The notes under the pieces: generated by a model
Seen by the model: only the letters and a program-made list of their open reading frames with translations
The model's database searches: none
Told to the model about the DNA's origin: nothing
Source: Escallonia rubra
Lineage: Eukaryota; Streptophyta; Magnoliopsida; Escalloniales; Escalloniaceae
DNA length: 64,000 bases
Assembly (NCBI GenBank): GCA_033065855.1
Contig: JAVXUO010002557.1
Location: forward strand, 62,001 to 126,000
Direction: 5' to 3'
Position numbers and translations under genes: made by a program
Shown: piece by piece, positions 47,938 to 60,652 of the stretch
Layout of the letters: each line of letters begins with the position of its first letter
Position numbering within the stretch: the stretch's first letter is position 1

Positions 47938-49822
47938 CCAGTGCTAAAATTAGCAGAACTCCATTTCATAAGGGTTTTCACTTCACCTTTGTCCACACTG
48001 AGTTCGAGTACTTCAACCGCCTGTTGAGGTCTAGAGTTCAGATTATCTCGTGGGCATCGACGATTTCCGGTCTGAAACCGTGTCGGATGGCTTGCCACCT
48101 TCAACGCACGAGATACTTGATCTTCCTGCCTTGTGTGTATCCATGCCAATACACTGCTTGCAATCATTTAGAGATCTCATAACAAAGCTTATTGCTTTAC
48201 CAAGTGTACATCCGGTTAGTTGTGTACTTTGTGACAGTGTCATGAGGTTTACTCCTAGCGGTTGCAGTATGCTGTGTTATCTTCACTACGATGAGCTTCT
48301 TCAGAGGGGCTATGATTTCTTTTTATTTGGTGTTATCTTCACATACGGATGTAGGTCTTGCAATTCAGAGGGGCTATATTCCATTTAAAAGTAAACTCCT
48401 CTGTGATGTTCCAAAAATGCCCTCCTAAGTTCAGCTTATTAATTTTTTTTGCCGGAATTTGGATGGAGGGTGTTGGGTGCTTATGAAATTTGGGGTTAGC
48501 TTTTGGTGTACACAGTGATAATGTGAGGGTGCCTAGTGTAATTAACCCATTTTTTTTGTGTGGTAATTAAAAGGTCCTTTTTATTATTACAGAAGAAGCA
48601 TATACAACATTTTACCATGAGTTATCTCTGTCGATTCACTCGCTCAGTTTCTTGTTGACGGTGTTAGCTTTCATCTAATTTTTCCAGCTAAGCACTCGGT
48701 ACTTCACCCACCCCTCAATCTGAACCAAAACCTGTTGTGTGTCTATTTGTTGATGATTGAAGATCATCTTATTCCTAGAATCACATCTAGAATTCAAAGA
48801 CAGTGTTCAATCTCACTTTCTCAATGATTCTAATGTCTGCACTAATTGTAGAGATGAGAGCAGCCTAAGTAATGGATATCTTGATACTAGAATTGATTGG
48901 ATACAGGCAATGAGAGGCACATATCCGGTTGATGGATCTCCCTACATTCATCTGAACCATGGATCTCAGTGACATAATGTTCAACTGCAACTTAGAATCT
49001 ATCAACAATGCATTGAAAACCAAAATCCTAATCCTCAGAACGGTAGATATTTTCGAACAAGAAGTTTTAGATGCAAATTAAACGAAATTCCCAAGCCTTT
49101 ACACCATCGGTCCGTTATCTCCACTACATCAACAACTTTGCTAATCGAAGTTATTGTCCATTGAATCAAATTTGTGGGTGGAAGACTTGAAATGCTTAAA
49201 ATGGTTAGATAAAAGAGATCCCGCCTCGGTTTTGTACGTGAACTATGGGAGTTATATCTATGAATTTGCACGGTGACTAGCTTACAGTTATAAGTACTCG
49301 TTCTTGTGGATGATTAGGTCTGATCTTGTAAGTGGTGGGAGTGAAACTCCAATTAAATCATTTACGTTAAGTGAGCGGAAGAGGCCGGTTACTGGTAGGA
49401 TGGTGTCCACAAGAGAAGGTGCTTAATTAGCCATAATTCAATTGGAGGGTTTTTGACGCATTGTGGGTGGAACTCAGTGTTGGAAAGCATATGTGAAGGC
49501 GCGCCCATGATTAGTTGGCCATTTTTCGCCGAGCAACACACGGATTGCTGCTTTTTGAGGTCTAGATTGGGGATTGGGATGGAGATTGATGCCGATCTTA
49601 GGAGACACAAATTAGAGGGGATTATGAGGGAGTTGATGGAGGGAGAAAAAGGGAAGGAGATGAGAGAAATGGCTATGAAATGGAAGAAAAGAGCTGAAAA
49701 TGCTGCAAGGCCAGGTGGGTCATCATCTTATATTAACTTTGATATGTTGGTGACGCACCTCCAAGATGAGCCACCTTTAAACAAGCGTAAGCTCTTTCAA
49801 TTTGTGGTACATGGAGTCAGGT
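47938..49822 (+). pseudogene. UGT85-like glycosyltransferase pseudogene
   Basis: Two exon remnants lie in the gene order of the intact neighbours. Exon 1 (about 47938-48360) starts only at VLKLAELHF, so the catalytic-His N-terminus is gone. It continues in shifting frames with FTFVHTEFEYFNRLLRSR, GIDDFRSETVSDGLPPS and SFRDLITKL. Exon 2 (about 48860-49822) has [33 protein letters not shown] and a damaged PSPG box ending [17 protein letters not shown] and WPFFAEQHTD. The C-terminal tail is complete (EGEKGKEMREMAMKWKKRAE). In-frame stops occur near 49078, 49276 and 49424. This is a dead member of the cluster, on the same strand as the gene at 55387. Confidence 0.88.
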
Positions 49823-50207
49823 AAGGCAACTCGATCAACTTTCACTTGCAAAACAAATGCATATGATGCATAATGTACGATATTTGAATATATAAGCGAT
49901 CACATATGTTACTTGTCATTGCTAGATATTAACTAGTCCTGTAATATGTTGCGCTTGTTCTTTGTTTTGGACAGTACAAAAATCCTAGAATACTAACCCT
50001 GGCCATTTCCTCTTATTTTCTTGCAAGAGGTTTTCTGTTATATTGTTGCAAGTTCTCGATCGCGTCCGATAAGCTTCTCTCGAGTAGATTACAAACTGCC
50101 ACCGACTCGAAAAGTTAAACATACGCACGTGCTAACACCATCGAGTTGCTGCTGTGATTTACCAACCGTTGAAACTTACACTGTCTAGCAAAATGTCACG
50201 TTTTCTT

Positions 50208-50538
50208 TTATTTTAAGAAAAAGTAACAAAGTGCTAAATACTTTTTCTTTTCCTTTTGGAACGGAAAAACGAGAAACAAGCCTACATAGTCATTCTCCTC
50301 ATGAGCTGAACACCGCAGGCATCCTCTTGCATTTCTCACAGAAACAAGGGGCTCAAAGAACACAAAGTTCGCTCCCATAATCTCCGGCTCTGCTAGCCCG
50401 TGCCAACCAATCTGCAAACAAGTTCACTTCTCGCTGTTTGAGCAATAGCTTACATTCTGGGAATCTATCCAAAAACTCTATGATGTAGATGGTGGCATAT
50501 AAGTTCTCATCTTTGTATATTGTTGTGTTAGTAATCAT
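50208..50538 (-). mobile_element. RNase-H-like retroelement fragment
   Basis: Two overlapping minus-strand frames read IIEFLDRFPECKLLLKQREVNLFADWLAR and then SELCVLFEPL. The REVN-FADWLA block resembles the end of the RNase H domain found in plant LINE-type and ribonuclease-H-like proteins (REANxxADxLA). A frameshift separates the two parts. Only this piece was recognised. Confidence 0.4.
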
Positions 50539-52610
50539 GAATGAAGTGCTGAAATTATTTCTGTTGAAATGTGTTCAGCTTCAATGTTTGACATTAAATG
50601 ATCAAGTCCCTTGTATATACAATTTCCCAATTGGTCCCTAAAACTTAAGTTCAGTCTTGGCCTTCTAATAAAGTATAGGATCCGCATGTGATGAAAACGT
50701 TGCTAAACATTGACTTGTGACACTTTGGTAACATATAGCTACGTTTTTGTCACTCAATAGCTTAGTAGTTGTTAAAAGCAATCAATATGTTGCGAAAGTT
50801 TTTTCCTGGCATGCTTTGAGAGACACTAGATGAACATGGACTTTTTGGCAAAATGAATGAACTTCACGGACTTACTCGAAAATATTTAGATTTGAGAAAA
50901 CAAATTGAAAATTTTGGTAATTTTGGTAATTTGTGAGCAGTTAAAGTATAATTATCCCGGTGTCCTTTACAACATGGAAGTAGACATTCCCGGACAAAGT
51001 AATAAGACGAATTGAAACAAAAAGTCATGCATACAATACCTTGTTAAAATGGAAAGCACAAAATTTGTGTGAAAAGAGTAAAAAAATTGTCTCATTCACG
51101 AACCTCGGGGATTTTCAAGCACAAAAATTAAACATGGGTTTGAAATTCAATGAGGTCTTGACATTATAAATCAAGTGGGTTGCATATGAAAGTGAGCGTT
51201 GATGCAACGTTAAAGTTTGCTCCATTGCGACCTAGAGGTGAAGGGCTCGATACTTGAAAACGACATCTCCACAAAAGTTGGAGAATGTGCATCAATCCTC
51301 CCTTAACCCCTCAACGTAACGAAGCCTTGCACGACTCTTCAGGTCAATTCCTGAACATAAGGGTTCATATAAATATTATTGGAACATTTCAGGAGTTAAG
51401 CGGATCTCACTCAAGATTCACCAAATCCATTCAAAACACAGAAAACGATACTGATGTTAGTTTAGATAAAACCTTGTCGAAGAGATAGTCATAGGATTTT
51501 CAAATCATAACCATGTGATGTATTACGAGATAGTTTCTCAAAATTATTAGCCATGCGATGTAATCTTGTCTATATGCATAGTTCAATAGATATCGATGAA
51601 ATTAACAATAGATTTTCCAGAATTGTCTTTTGTTCTTGTACGGAATCTATAGCTGCATGCCTAGGTATCACGACCAACTCTTGTTCATCCTCTTCATTTT
51701 TTCCATGGCCTCCTCTTCGGCACACCTCGTTCATATGTACACATCCTCAGTTTTTTCCCCTCAGTCACGTTCAATATCTTGTAAATCGGTTAAACTTACT
51801 ACATATAATTATTTGTTATGAAAAAGTCAATTTATGCCTCATCTTCATGGCTATGATCTCCTTGGTTAGGTTGATGACACTCTGTCTTGTCAACTCGTTT
51901 ACCTTCCATCTCACGACATTGCCGTACTCCCACTTTTGAGAGAAATGTTGCCTTATCTTCCTCTACGCACTTATTGCCAGAGATTAATCTAGCTTAAATA
52001 TTACGGCACAAACAGGATCAACTGCTGATTGGTTGGCTGTTTATCCCGCTCATTGAACTCATCTAATTAGCCCAAGTTCTCCGCCTGGACACTTGCTCTG
52101 CTGTTTGGCTCTCTTGATCGGATTTTTGCCTCTTGATCCAAAGAATAAGTGTTTAATTTATTTTTGGATCTTCATCGACTCAGTAAAGATGATCGCTCTA
52201 TGCATGATTATTCCAGAAAGGCAAAAGATTCGTGAATACTCTTGCAGCGATTGGTCAACCTATCTCTGATGCGACCTTGTTCATGCTCTTCTAGCTAGTT
52301 TGGGCTCTTACTTACTATCAGTCGTTTGTGAGTTTCATCACGCTTTGAGCCTTTCTCCCTTGACACTCTCTATGCCCTACTATTAACTCATCAAACTTGG
52401 ATGGAGTGTCCACTATCTGTGGTTCCAAAGGCCAATGTTGCCACCAGCACTCACAACCCATATTCGCTTCCTCCCAACTTCCCCAAACTTTAGAATTTTC
52501 CTCCATCCCTTAAACCTCAGGCAGAACCAACTCCAGGCATCCTCTGGCATTTTTAGCTTCAATAAGAACATGTCCAAGTCCCTCGTCCCCAACGCACGGT
52601 CTAATCCACT
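50539..52610. other. Gene-free stretch
   Basis: No family was recognised. Short open frames at 51553-51939 (+) and 52318-52613 (-) are low-complexity or unmatched. Confidence 0.5.
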
Positions 52611-52618
52611 CACCTCTA

Positions 52619-53653
52619 CAGAACAGTGCTAAAATTATATGTCCGTTATCAAAATTTTAATTTAAATAATATTAAAAACAAAGTGCACTTATAAAGCATA
52701 CAAAAAGTAATATTAAGTTTCACGAGAGTCATTAAAGACTCTTTACAAGTACAAAAAAAAATACAAATTATACTCCGAGCATACAAAATGAGCCTTGTCC
52801 GTTACTGTTAAAGTTGAAGACTGTAGAATACTATCTTGATTAGGCTGCGAGGATTCTGCCAATTTCCCTAGCTTTTTAAAAAACTTTTCCATTCTGAAAA
52901 AAAACACACGCGCACATTGGAATAAAATTTCAATATCTCAATATCTCAACACAAATTCACATAATTAAATAATTGTACATATTATTATATTAGCATATTA
53001 CACTAAATTTAACGTATTAAACTAAAATATAAATGTAACATATTAAACTAAAAGCAACTGAGGAGACAGCAATTCATTATTCATTAAGCAAATGTAACAT
53101 ATTAAACTAAAAGCAACTAGCATACTGCAGATAATAATTCTTTATTCATTCAGCATCTAAGACTCTAAGAGGCTAAGAGCAACTGTGCTTGTGTAGAGGG
53201 AAGACTCACCAGTCAGTCAGTCACCACTCACCCAAGGGCCAAGGCCAAGATGAAAATTCAGATCTGGTTCTTCAAGGGCGTCGGCGCGTCGCGGGACTGC
53301 GGGACAGCGGAGGTCGACGGTCATCGTCGTCGTCGAAGGCTCGCCGGTGGGTGGAGCTGTCGCCGGTGGATGGAGCTGTCTGAAGGAGCTGTCGCCGTTG
53401 AAGGAGCTGTCGCCGGTGGGTGGAGCCGTCGCCGTTGAAGGAGCTGTCGCCGGTGGGTGGAGCCGTGGAGCTGTCGCCGGTGGGTTGAGCTGTCGCCGGT
53501 GAGACCGTTGCTCTCGGCCAGTCTCGGAGAACGGGGATTGGGGAACGGGTTTCGGCCTCGGGGAACGGGATCTCGGGAACGGGGTCAACGCGGTTCCCAA
53601 AAAAAAATTTTATTTTTTTTCCCCAGAAGTGTCCTAACGTGCCTCCGCCCCTG
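52619..53653. mobile_element. hAT-like non-autonomous element
   Basis: It is flanked by a perfect 8-bp duplication CACCTCTA at 52611-52618 and 53654-53661. The left end is CAGAACAGTGC. The right end, in reverse complement, is CAGGGGCGGAGGCAC, the terminus typical of plant hAT elements and shared with the element at 58477. The interior is AT-rich on the left, with a GC-rich minisatellite on the right. There is no transposase. Confidence 0.75.
53340..53510. repeat. GTCGCCGGTGGGTGGAGC minisatellite within the hAT element
   Basis: About eight units of 18-21 bp are variants of GGAGCTGTCGCCGGTGGGT, some with GTTGAA in place of GGTGGGT. Both strands read open here as a result. Confidence 0.85.
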
Positions 53654-53717
53654 CACCTCTATTGTTTGTCATAATTGCAATCAACTTTGGCCATAATTCA
53701 GCCTTATTTTTTGGAAA

Positions 53718-53953
53718 AAATTTTGGCTGCTATTCGGATTGAAGGAATTTTCCTCCCATCCTACATAAAGCGAAAATTAAAGGTCGTTAAATGTTTCTTG
53801 TGAATTTTATTCAGTGACGCTAAAAAATACTATTAAAAATTATCACTGAAAGTGTTAACAAAAAAACTACTAAAAATATTTAGGGATTATTAGTTATCAC
53901 TGTATATGAAGTTAGAGAAAAAAATTTACGATCTAAATAGCAACCAAAATTTG
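53718..53953. mobile_element. MITE family M, copy 1
   Basis: The left end is AAATTTTGGCTGCTATTCGG (53718 on). The right end, in reverse complement, is CAAATTTTGGTTGCTATTTAG. The interior contains GTGACGCTAAAAAATAC and ACTACTAAAAATATTTAGGG, shared in order with the copies at 57573 and 63735. Confidence 0.7.
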
Positions 53954-55196
53954 TTGTATTTTTTTTTTTTTCAAAAATGGAATCAACCTGAACAAAATGG
54001 TCATTAACCGGATATAGACCATAAAGCTGATCATTCTTAATCTTAACAGCCCTACCTGTCTGTCGATTTTTGACTGAACTTTTATGGACCTGAACCAAAC
54101 TAACCAGTCACATGTCAATTTGGGTATAAGTGCCAGACAGTTACCGGATCGATCTTGTACTATTTATTGCAGTCGGTCGGTGCTAGATCCAAAGGAATTA
54201 ATATGAAGACGTAGCATGCGATGAAACCAGAAAAGGTGGCAACATAATGGCCTGCTTTTTGCGTAAATATGATAGGATCATCTAACCTAACTACCATGTG
54301 CATTTATCACAGTGGTTAGGTTAGTACTTTGTTATAGAGGAAATTAAATAATAACCCTACATGATCCAAAATTAGCTAGCGGCTATACTTTTTACTTTAA
54401 GTATGACAGTGAGAGAAATCCTACTTCTGTGTCCAAAAAAAGTTTTCTTATCATAGGCCGTTAGGAGCTAAAACAACTATTAAAGAAAAACACAAGCAAA
54501 ACACCATGACGACAAGTTGCAGTATCCAACATACATAGTCGATGCCATATAAGTTTTTGCTTCTACTTTCATGCGAAGTGATAATGTTGTCTCACATCGA
54601 GTATATATACGTGGAAAATGAGCGATTTTTATATGGTAAATTTGTAATTCTTATTAGCATGTCTTAGCGTTGGACACTGATATTTGACATGGTAACGGAG
54701 TTAGGCCTGCCCCTCTCCCATAGTCTTGAGATCGCTGCGTCGCCCGTTTCTTTTGGGTTGACAGTCGACTTTACTCGATACATGGCATACATTTCCTCCT
54801 CTTGAGACAAGTTTTTTAGTTAGACACCAAAATTTGATAATAGTTTAAAATAGGGGCTGCATGTTTAGTATTTTTGTTTTGTATTTCATTTTCATGATTT
54901 TCGTATTCAATTAGAAAAATACGATCTTATACTTTTATAAAAAAAAATTAGCTATTTTTTTTTACATTAGATTAAATTTGGGTGAAAAAGAACTGAAAAC
55001 CTCTTTGTCACTGTTTGAATAATTTTATCTAAAGTGAAAATAAAAGATAAAAAATCTTTTTTATCATCATTGAAAAAAATTAGAAAACGAAAATGATACG
55101 CTGTGTTTTTTAGTACCATCACTTGAAAAGTGAAAATGTGGTGCACACAGCACACTTACCATAAGACCTCAGTTGGTTTTTTTTTAATTCGTCAGG
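53954..55196. other. Distal upstream region of the UGT85 gene at 55387
   Basis: AT-rich sequence with no recognised gene and no bounded repeat. It includes the distal promoter of the downstream gene. Confidence 0.5.
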
Positions 55197-55270
55197 CGCA
55201 ACTTCTTAATTGGTCAAATTGTTGACAGCCTGACGCAACTTCTTAATTGGTCAAATTATTGACAGCCTGA
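55197..55270 (+). promoter_or_regulatory. 37-bp tandem duplication in the UGT85 promoter
   Basis: Two copies (55197-55233 and 55234-55270) differ by one base. Each holds TTGGTCAAATT, then TTGACAG and, at the junction, CTGACGCAAC. These contain a W-box-like TTGAC core and a TGACG (as-1/TGA factor) core, so both cores are doubled 120-190 bp before the ATG. The regulatory role is inferred. Confidence 0.6.
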
Positions 55271-55386
55271 CGCCATTAATGTAGTATCAAAGTTCAAGCA
55301 TTTTTAAATTCCTAAGTGTATGATTTCAGCTCTGAGTGCTTGCTTTTATATGTCTTGAATCTGAACACACACACACACACAGAAGA

Positions 55387-57077
55387 ATGGGGTATGCTCC
55401 AGCAGCCCAAAAGCCTCATGCAGTGTGTTTACCATATCCTGCTCAGGGTCACATAAACCCAATGATGAAGCTAGCAATGTTACTTCACCACAGAGGCTTT
55501 CACATAACTTTTGTCAACACTGAGTACAACCACAGACGGTTGCTCACGTCGAGGGGTCCCACATCCGTCGACGGCTTGCCGGACTTCCGCTTCGAGACCA
55601 TCCCGGACGGTCTACCGCCAACGGAAGCCGCCGAAACCACCCAAGACACCGCGTCTCTCTTTTACTCTACCAGAAAGAACTGCTTGGCCCCGTTCCGCAA
55701 AGTGCTGAAAAAGCTGAACGACGACTCTTCTTTAGATTCCCCTAAGGTGACATGTATAATCTCTGATGCCATCATGTCTTTCGCCTTCTCAGCTGCTCAA
55801 GAAATTGGCATCCCTAGCGTAGGCTTTCGGACTTCGGCTGCATGTAGCTTTGTGTGCAATCTACACTGTGGACGTCTTGTTGAAAGAGGTCTAATTCCTC
55901 TCAAAGGTACGATGTCTAACTTACAAAATATTTCCTTATAGTTTGAGGATTCTATTTTGGTCTCAATTGAGGAGATTTTCGTCTATCTTGAGGATTCTAT
56001 TTTGGTTTAGAAATTTTTTTGGTGCAATTGCGCGCATAACTTAAGTCGACAAAGGCTTTTGAGACGTACCATTTTCTTGACTTGCATCGTTATGTATGGA
56101 AGCAAAATAGTAACATGATTTTCATAAATTGTTATGCAGATGCAAGCTCTATAACAAGCGAGTATATGGACACACCCATAGATTGGCTACAGGGTTTAAC
56201 GAAAAGTATGCGTCTCAGGGATTTCCCGACCATTATCCGAACAAGAGACTTGGAGGATCCTATGTTTGACTTCGTCATGGGAGAAACAAATAGAACATCG
56301 CAAGCATCTGCTCTCATATTCAACACTTTTGATGCACTAGAGCACGACGCTTTAGAAGCCATCTCGTTAATGTACCCCCGAGTTTTCTCCATTGGACCTC
56401 TTCACTTGCTTACAAATCAACTCCAAAAGGAGGGGCCATTGAGTTCCATCGGATCCAGTTTATGGAAAGAAGAGCCAGAATGCCTCCAATGGCTCAACTC
56501 AAAAGAACCCTACTCAGTTATTTACGTGAACTTTGGCAGCATCACAATCATGTCAGCGCAGCAACTCATTGAGTTCGCATGGGGACTTGCAAATAGTAAG
56601 CATAACTTCCTCTGGATAATACGACCCGATTTAGTTTCCGGTGCGGCCACTGTGTTGCCACCAGAATTCGTAGAAGCAACTAAAGGAAGGAGCCTGGTTG
56701 CCAGATGGTGCCCGCAAGAGGAAGTGCTCAACCACCCGTCTGTGGGGGGGTTCTTAACGCATTGCGGGTGGAATTCGATGTGCGAAAGCTTGTCTAGCGG
56801 CGTGCCAATGCTTTGTTGGCCATACTTTTCTGATCAACCGACCAACCGTAGGTATGCATGCACTGACTGGGGCGTTGGTATGGAGATTAATGGAGATGTC
56901 AAGAGAGATGAAGTGGAGAAGAAAGTGAGAGAATTGATGGGTGGAAAGAAGGGTAAAGAGATGAGGAGCAAAGCTATGGAGTGGAAGAGAAAGGCTGAAG
57001 AGGCCATTAGTCTAAAAGGTTCATCATCCTTGAATCTGGACAAGCTAGTAAATGAGGTGTTACTGACCACGCCATAG
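55387..57077 (+). CDS. UGT85A: UGT85-family UDP-glucosyltransferase
   Basis: Two exons, 55387-55906 and 56140-57077 (233-nt GT/AG intron, phase 1), give 485 aa, the usual UGT85 length and intron position. The N-terminal half carries catalytic His22 ([11 protein letters not shown]) and the activating Asp127 ([10 protein letters not shown]). The C-terminal PSPG box is W363-Q406, 44 residues, with THCGWNS and a final Asp-Gln pair, fitting UDP-glucose as donor. It is a cytosolic enzyme glucosylating a small acceptor. UGT85 members act on iridoids (7-deoxyloganetin), cyanohydrins, terpenols and steviol, so the acceptor cannot be told from sequence. The start at 55387 matches the family. An in-frame upstream Met at 55336 would add 17 residues of CA-repeat sequence and is unlikely. 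Confidence 0.95.
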
Positions 57078-57572
57078 ATGGGCCTAAACCTATATCGCAA
57101 GACGCCCGTCTAATTGATTAAGGGGGATAAACCCTAATGAGTTAGTGTGCATTAGCTTGTCTCCCAAAAACCTGGACTATCAGCATGGTTCACAGTTTCT
57201 AAAGAAGGTGCTCCTTTTTTTAGCCAACCGCACTCCTGTGCAGTTTTCATGCAAAGGAGGTATTCCCCATGCAGCTGCAAAAGAGTGCTATTAGCAAGAA
57301 TGGGACTGTCAATAGCGCTACCCTTTCTAAAATAGTGAGAATTTGCTCTTTTAAAACTAAATTGATTGATTGTGCACTTCACATATTAACAATTGCACTC
57401 CACTTTTTCACTTATGATCTTCAAAGTGCATGTGGGATGATAAAGCACCACCAACTAAAAGATCTTCACCGACGAAAGTTTTAGCGTGCTTGTGTTATTG
57501 GTAGAGATGAGAAGCTCGTGAAGTAGGTGAAGCATTAGCACATAAAGAATCCCTGCTTTAAAAAATGAATAA

Positions 57573-57808
57573 ACTTTGACTTTTACCCGGGTTGTAGGAA
57601 TCTTCCTCCAACCCCGTGTACAGTGACAATTAATAGTCACTAAATGTTTCTAGTGACTTTTCTTCTAACACTTTCAGCGACAATTATTAGCAGCACTTTT
57701 TTAGCGTCACTAAATAAAAACCACTAAAAATATTTAGAGACGATTGATTGTCGCTATATAGGGAGTAGAAGGAAGATTCCTCCAACTGGGTTGCAGCCAA
57801 ATTTTTTT
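57573..57808. mobile_element. MITE family M, copy 2
   Basis: The left end includes GTTGTAGGAATCTTCCTCC. The right end, in reverse complement, reads TTTGGCTGCAACCCAGTTGG and then AGGAATCTTCCT. The interior CAGTGACAATTAATAGTCAC and CACTAAAAATATTTAGAGAC are shared with the other copies. It lies about 500 bp past the UGT85 stop codon. Confidence 0.7.
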
Positions 57809-58468
57809 CTTAATTTTTGCAGTGTAACAAACCTTTATCCAATATTGCCAATATCATACCGACGGCTATATTGAATTGCAGTTCTAAACATTCCAAAAAA
57901 AGTAAAATATATTGCCAATATCAGCTTAGTTGTCGATTAAAAGTGTTGTTTGTGACTTTTTGTCATCACACTATTCCCCAATGGCGTTCAACATTATTGA
58001 CTTGCTTGGTCGGTGGCAAGTGCATTGATGATTGAACAAACAAGACTTTGCTGCTTCGGCCGCGTCTTTTGGCATGTGAATATTAATTTCTGTAGAGTTG
58101 GTGGCCACCTAGCTACCAATTTTGCACTAAAACAAAGCCTATAAAGGTTACTCAATGCTCTCAAAAAATTTCATCCCTATAAGTGAGTGAGTAAGAGAAA
58201 GCTTTAGATACCTCCCTTTTTAACGTGAGATGATAGTGAGTGTTGTGTACGTGGGCTATCCAGTTAGATCGTGTTTTTAAAATTAAACTCTTAAGAGCTC
58301 TCTTATACTTGTCTTGATAATTTAATAGTACGATGTAGTTTGCACACTCCGTGGAGGTAGGCACGTGATAATCGAATCACATAAAATGTCCATATATTTT
58401 TTTACACTTACTTTATTATGTTACAATTTGTTATTATTTTTTCATTATAAACTAATATTATATCTGCG
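57809..58468. other. Gene-free stretch
   Basis: AT-rich sequence between the MITE and the hAT element. Nothing was recognised. Confidence 0.5.
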
Positions 58469-58476
58469 TAAACGAG

Positions 58477-59047
58477 CAGGGGCGAATCCAGAAAATCTAA
58501 CTGAGGGGGGCCAAAAAGACATTAAACAAAGTTGATGGCTAACACAAAAGAATTAAGAAGGTTCAAGTTCACATAAAACATGAAATGTCAAAAGCATTAA
58601 AATTAGTAAGTAGTTCATCAAGGTTTCACAAAATCATGAAAATATAAGAAAATCAACTCTATACATCGACGGTCAAAACAGAACTCGGCATTCTTTATAG
58701 TCACGAAAGTCATCAATTGCTCAATTTGACTAATGTGATTATTATGTATAAGAAGCATATTACGTATAAGTTAACATATTATAATTAGCGTCACTATTGA
58801 ATTCGCTAAATGCAGAATAAATTGCTCAATTTGACTAATACGATTATATATTACGTATAAGTCAGTATACTAATAAAAAGATTATGACGCCCGGTAATAC
58901 AAAGCGTAAAAAATACAACTAACGAAATCATAATTAATTAATGTTACGATATAATAGTATTTTTGTAAATATATAAAGTATGAGTATCTATAATTTGAAA
59001 AACCAAAAAGAAATTCCAAAAAAGTTGGGGACATAGCTCCGCCCCTG
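58477..59047. mobile_element. hAT-like MITE with perfect target duplication
   Basis: The left end is CAGGGGCGAATCC. The right end, in reverse complement, is CAGGGGCGGAGCTATG. TAAACGAG flanks it on both sides (58469-58476 and 59048-59055), an exact 8-bp target duplication, diagnostic of hAT. It is 571 bp with no coding capacity. Confidence 0.88.
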
Positions 59048-59055
59048 TAAACGAG

Positions 59056-60652
59056 ACTAACAAGCAGTACATTAAGCTCTCCTCTTGACTAATGAATATG
59101 TTGCGAACGCAGTCACGGGCTTTTCTGTTCAGTCGTAACCTGTTCAATTGGTCATAGGGACTTCCACTCGAGACTTGTTGTTCCTTATTATGGCGTCGAA
59201 TAAAATATAGTAGATCGAACAAAACAAACCAGATCTAGAAAAGGCTCGTCTCTTTATTATCTTTGGTTTTGTCAGCCAATATCTTACTAAAAAAAATGAT
59301 TCACACTTTGGGACTACTCCAAAGATTGTGAAAGCAATCTCTAATACATTTCCCAATGGAAACAAGATTGATGATAAGATAAGATGAGGCTATCCTCTGG
59401 CCAATCTTTGGTTTGACCGAATAAATGAGTTTGGCCTTGACCTAGCTGTCGTGTGCTAAATAGAGGTTTGAGAAGTTGTATTCACTTAACTCATTGACCC
59501 ATGTGATTTGTCTAGAGATTTGAAGCTCTCACATATATATATATATATTTTTTGGGAGTTTTTAGGTACTTTCATGCATTTCTTTGTTTGGACCGTAATA
59601 AAAAATATAAAATTTATGCATGTCACGAAACTTTTTCAACGAATCTGAACATGAGCACATGAACTTGTTGTGCTTCTTGCGAGGTATATATTTTGAACTT
59701 TTAGACGGCATATACTAGATAATACTATCATAGATCAACTTATATTAACCATGCTAGTTCACTTTTACAAACTAGTCATGGAAAAACCTTAAACGTCAAG
59801 CTTAAAAGATAATTTGGTCTAACCCCAAAGTTACTCAAACTAATTATAACTACCATGAAAAACCATACCATTGTATTGTTTTTTGATCTTAAAGTATAGA
59901 GAACTTTCCTCCTATTCATTGTTCATCTCCGTATACAGACACCAAAGCTACCGTTAGCAAAGTGTGATACAGTAACTCTCCGATAGGAACAAGATTTATT
60001 TACGATAAGATCAAAGCCATCATCCGACCTTCCGTCGACCACATACACAAGTTGATTGACAAATCTAAGGTAGGACCTAGGACGGACGTCCCTCCATGTG
60101 AGCTGAAGTAAGTAATACTCTCGAAGGTCTCCTTATATTTGGAGATCTTGAGGTCTTTCCCAAAAACTTCCCCTGGTAAACGGCTGATCCTATATTTCTA
60201 CGTGACTTATGTTATGCTTATCTTAAAAGACACTTCTTTAGCTTCGCTAATTAAATGTTACTAATCATATCAGTAGCCAGAGGTAGACTCTTGTTGCAAC
60301 TCAGGTTGCAGCAATTGGTCTTGGTTAGATTCTTCTCGCTTGCATGGTTGGTCATGCAATTTGCACTCTTTTTATTTGTACAATTGTCGCGGTGCGCCTT
60401 GATTTGTTTCTACACGTGCAATCGAGAAGCATGATATATATTATTGAACTCATTCTTTAACAACTTAAGCTAACTTTTGGGACGAATTTTATCAAATACT
60501 ACTTTAACATCCCTAAAAACTGATAATTTAAACTTTTGGAGCAAATACTACTTTAACATCCCCAAATAGCTTCGACTAAATGTAAATTTTGGACATGAAA
60601 TCCCACAAGCTGCAAAGAGTTTGATGAAACTCAAAAGTGACTAATCAGTAGG
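59056..60652. other. Gene-free stretch between convergent UGT85 genes
   Basis: AT-rich, with a short (AT)n at about 59531-59549. The last 100-200 bp should be the 3' UTR of the leftward UGT85 gene. No other gene was recognised. Confidence 0.55.

Noticed and set aside
51553..51939. 128-codon plus-strand open frame
   Set aside because: The translation is Ser/Phe/Cys-rich without any family pattern, and an overlapping frame is equally open.
53217..53600. 127-codon Pro/Thr-rich open frame on the minus strand
   Set aside because: It is the complement of the GTCGCCGGTGGGTGGAGC minisatellite inside the hAT element. Open frames on both strands follow from the repeat.
55336..55386. Upstream in-frame Met adding 17 residues to the UGT85 protein
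   Set aside because: The extra sequence is encoded by a CA repeat, lies where the 5' UTR should be, and the family starts at the [13 protein letters not shown] methionine.
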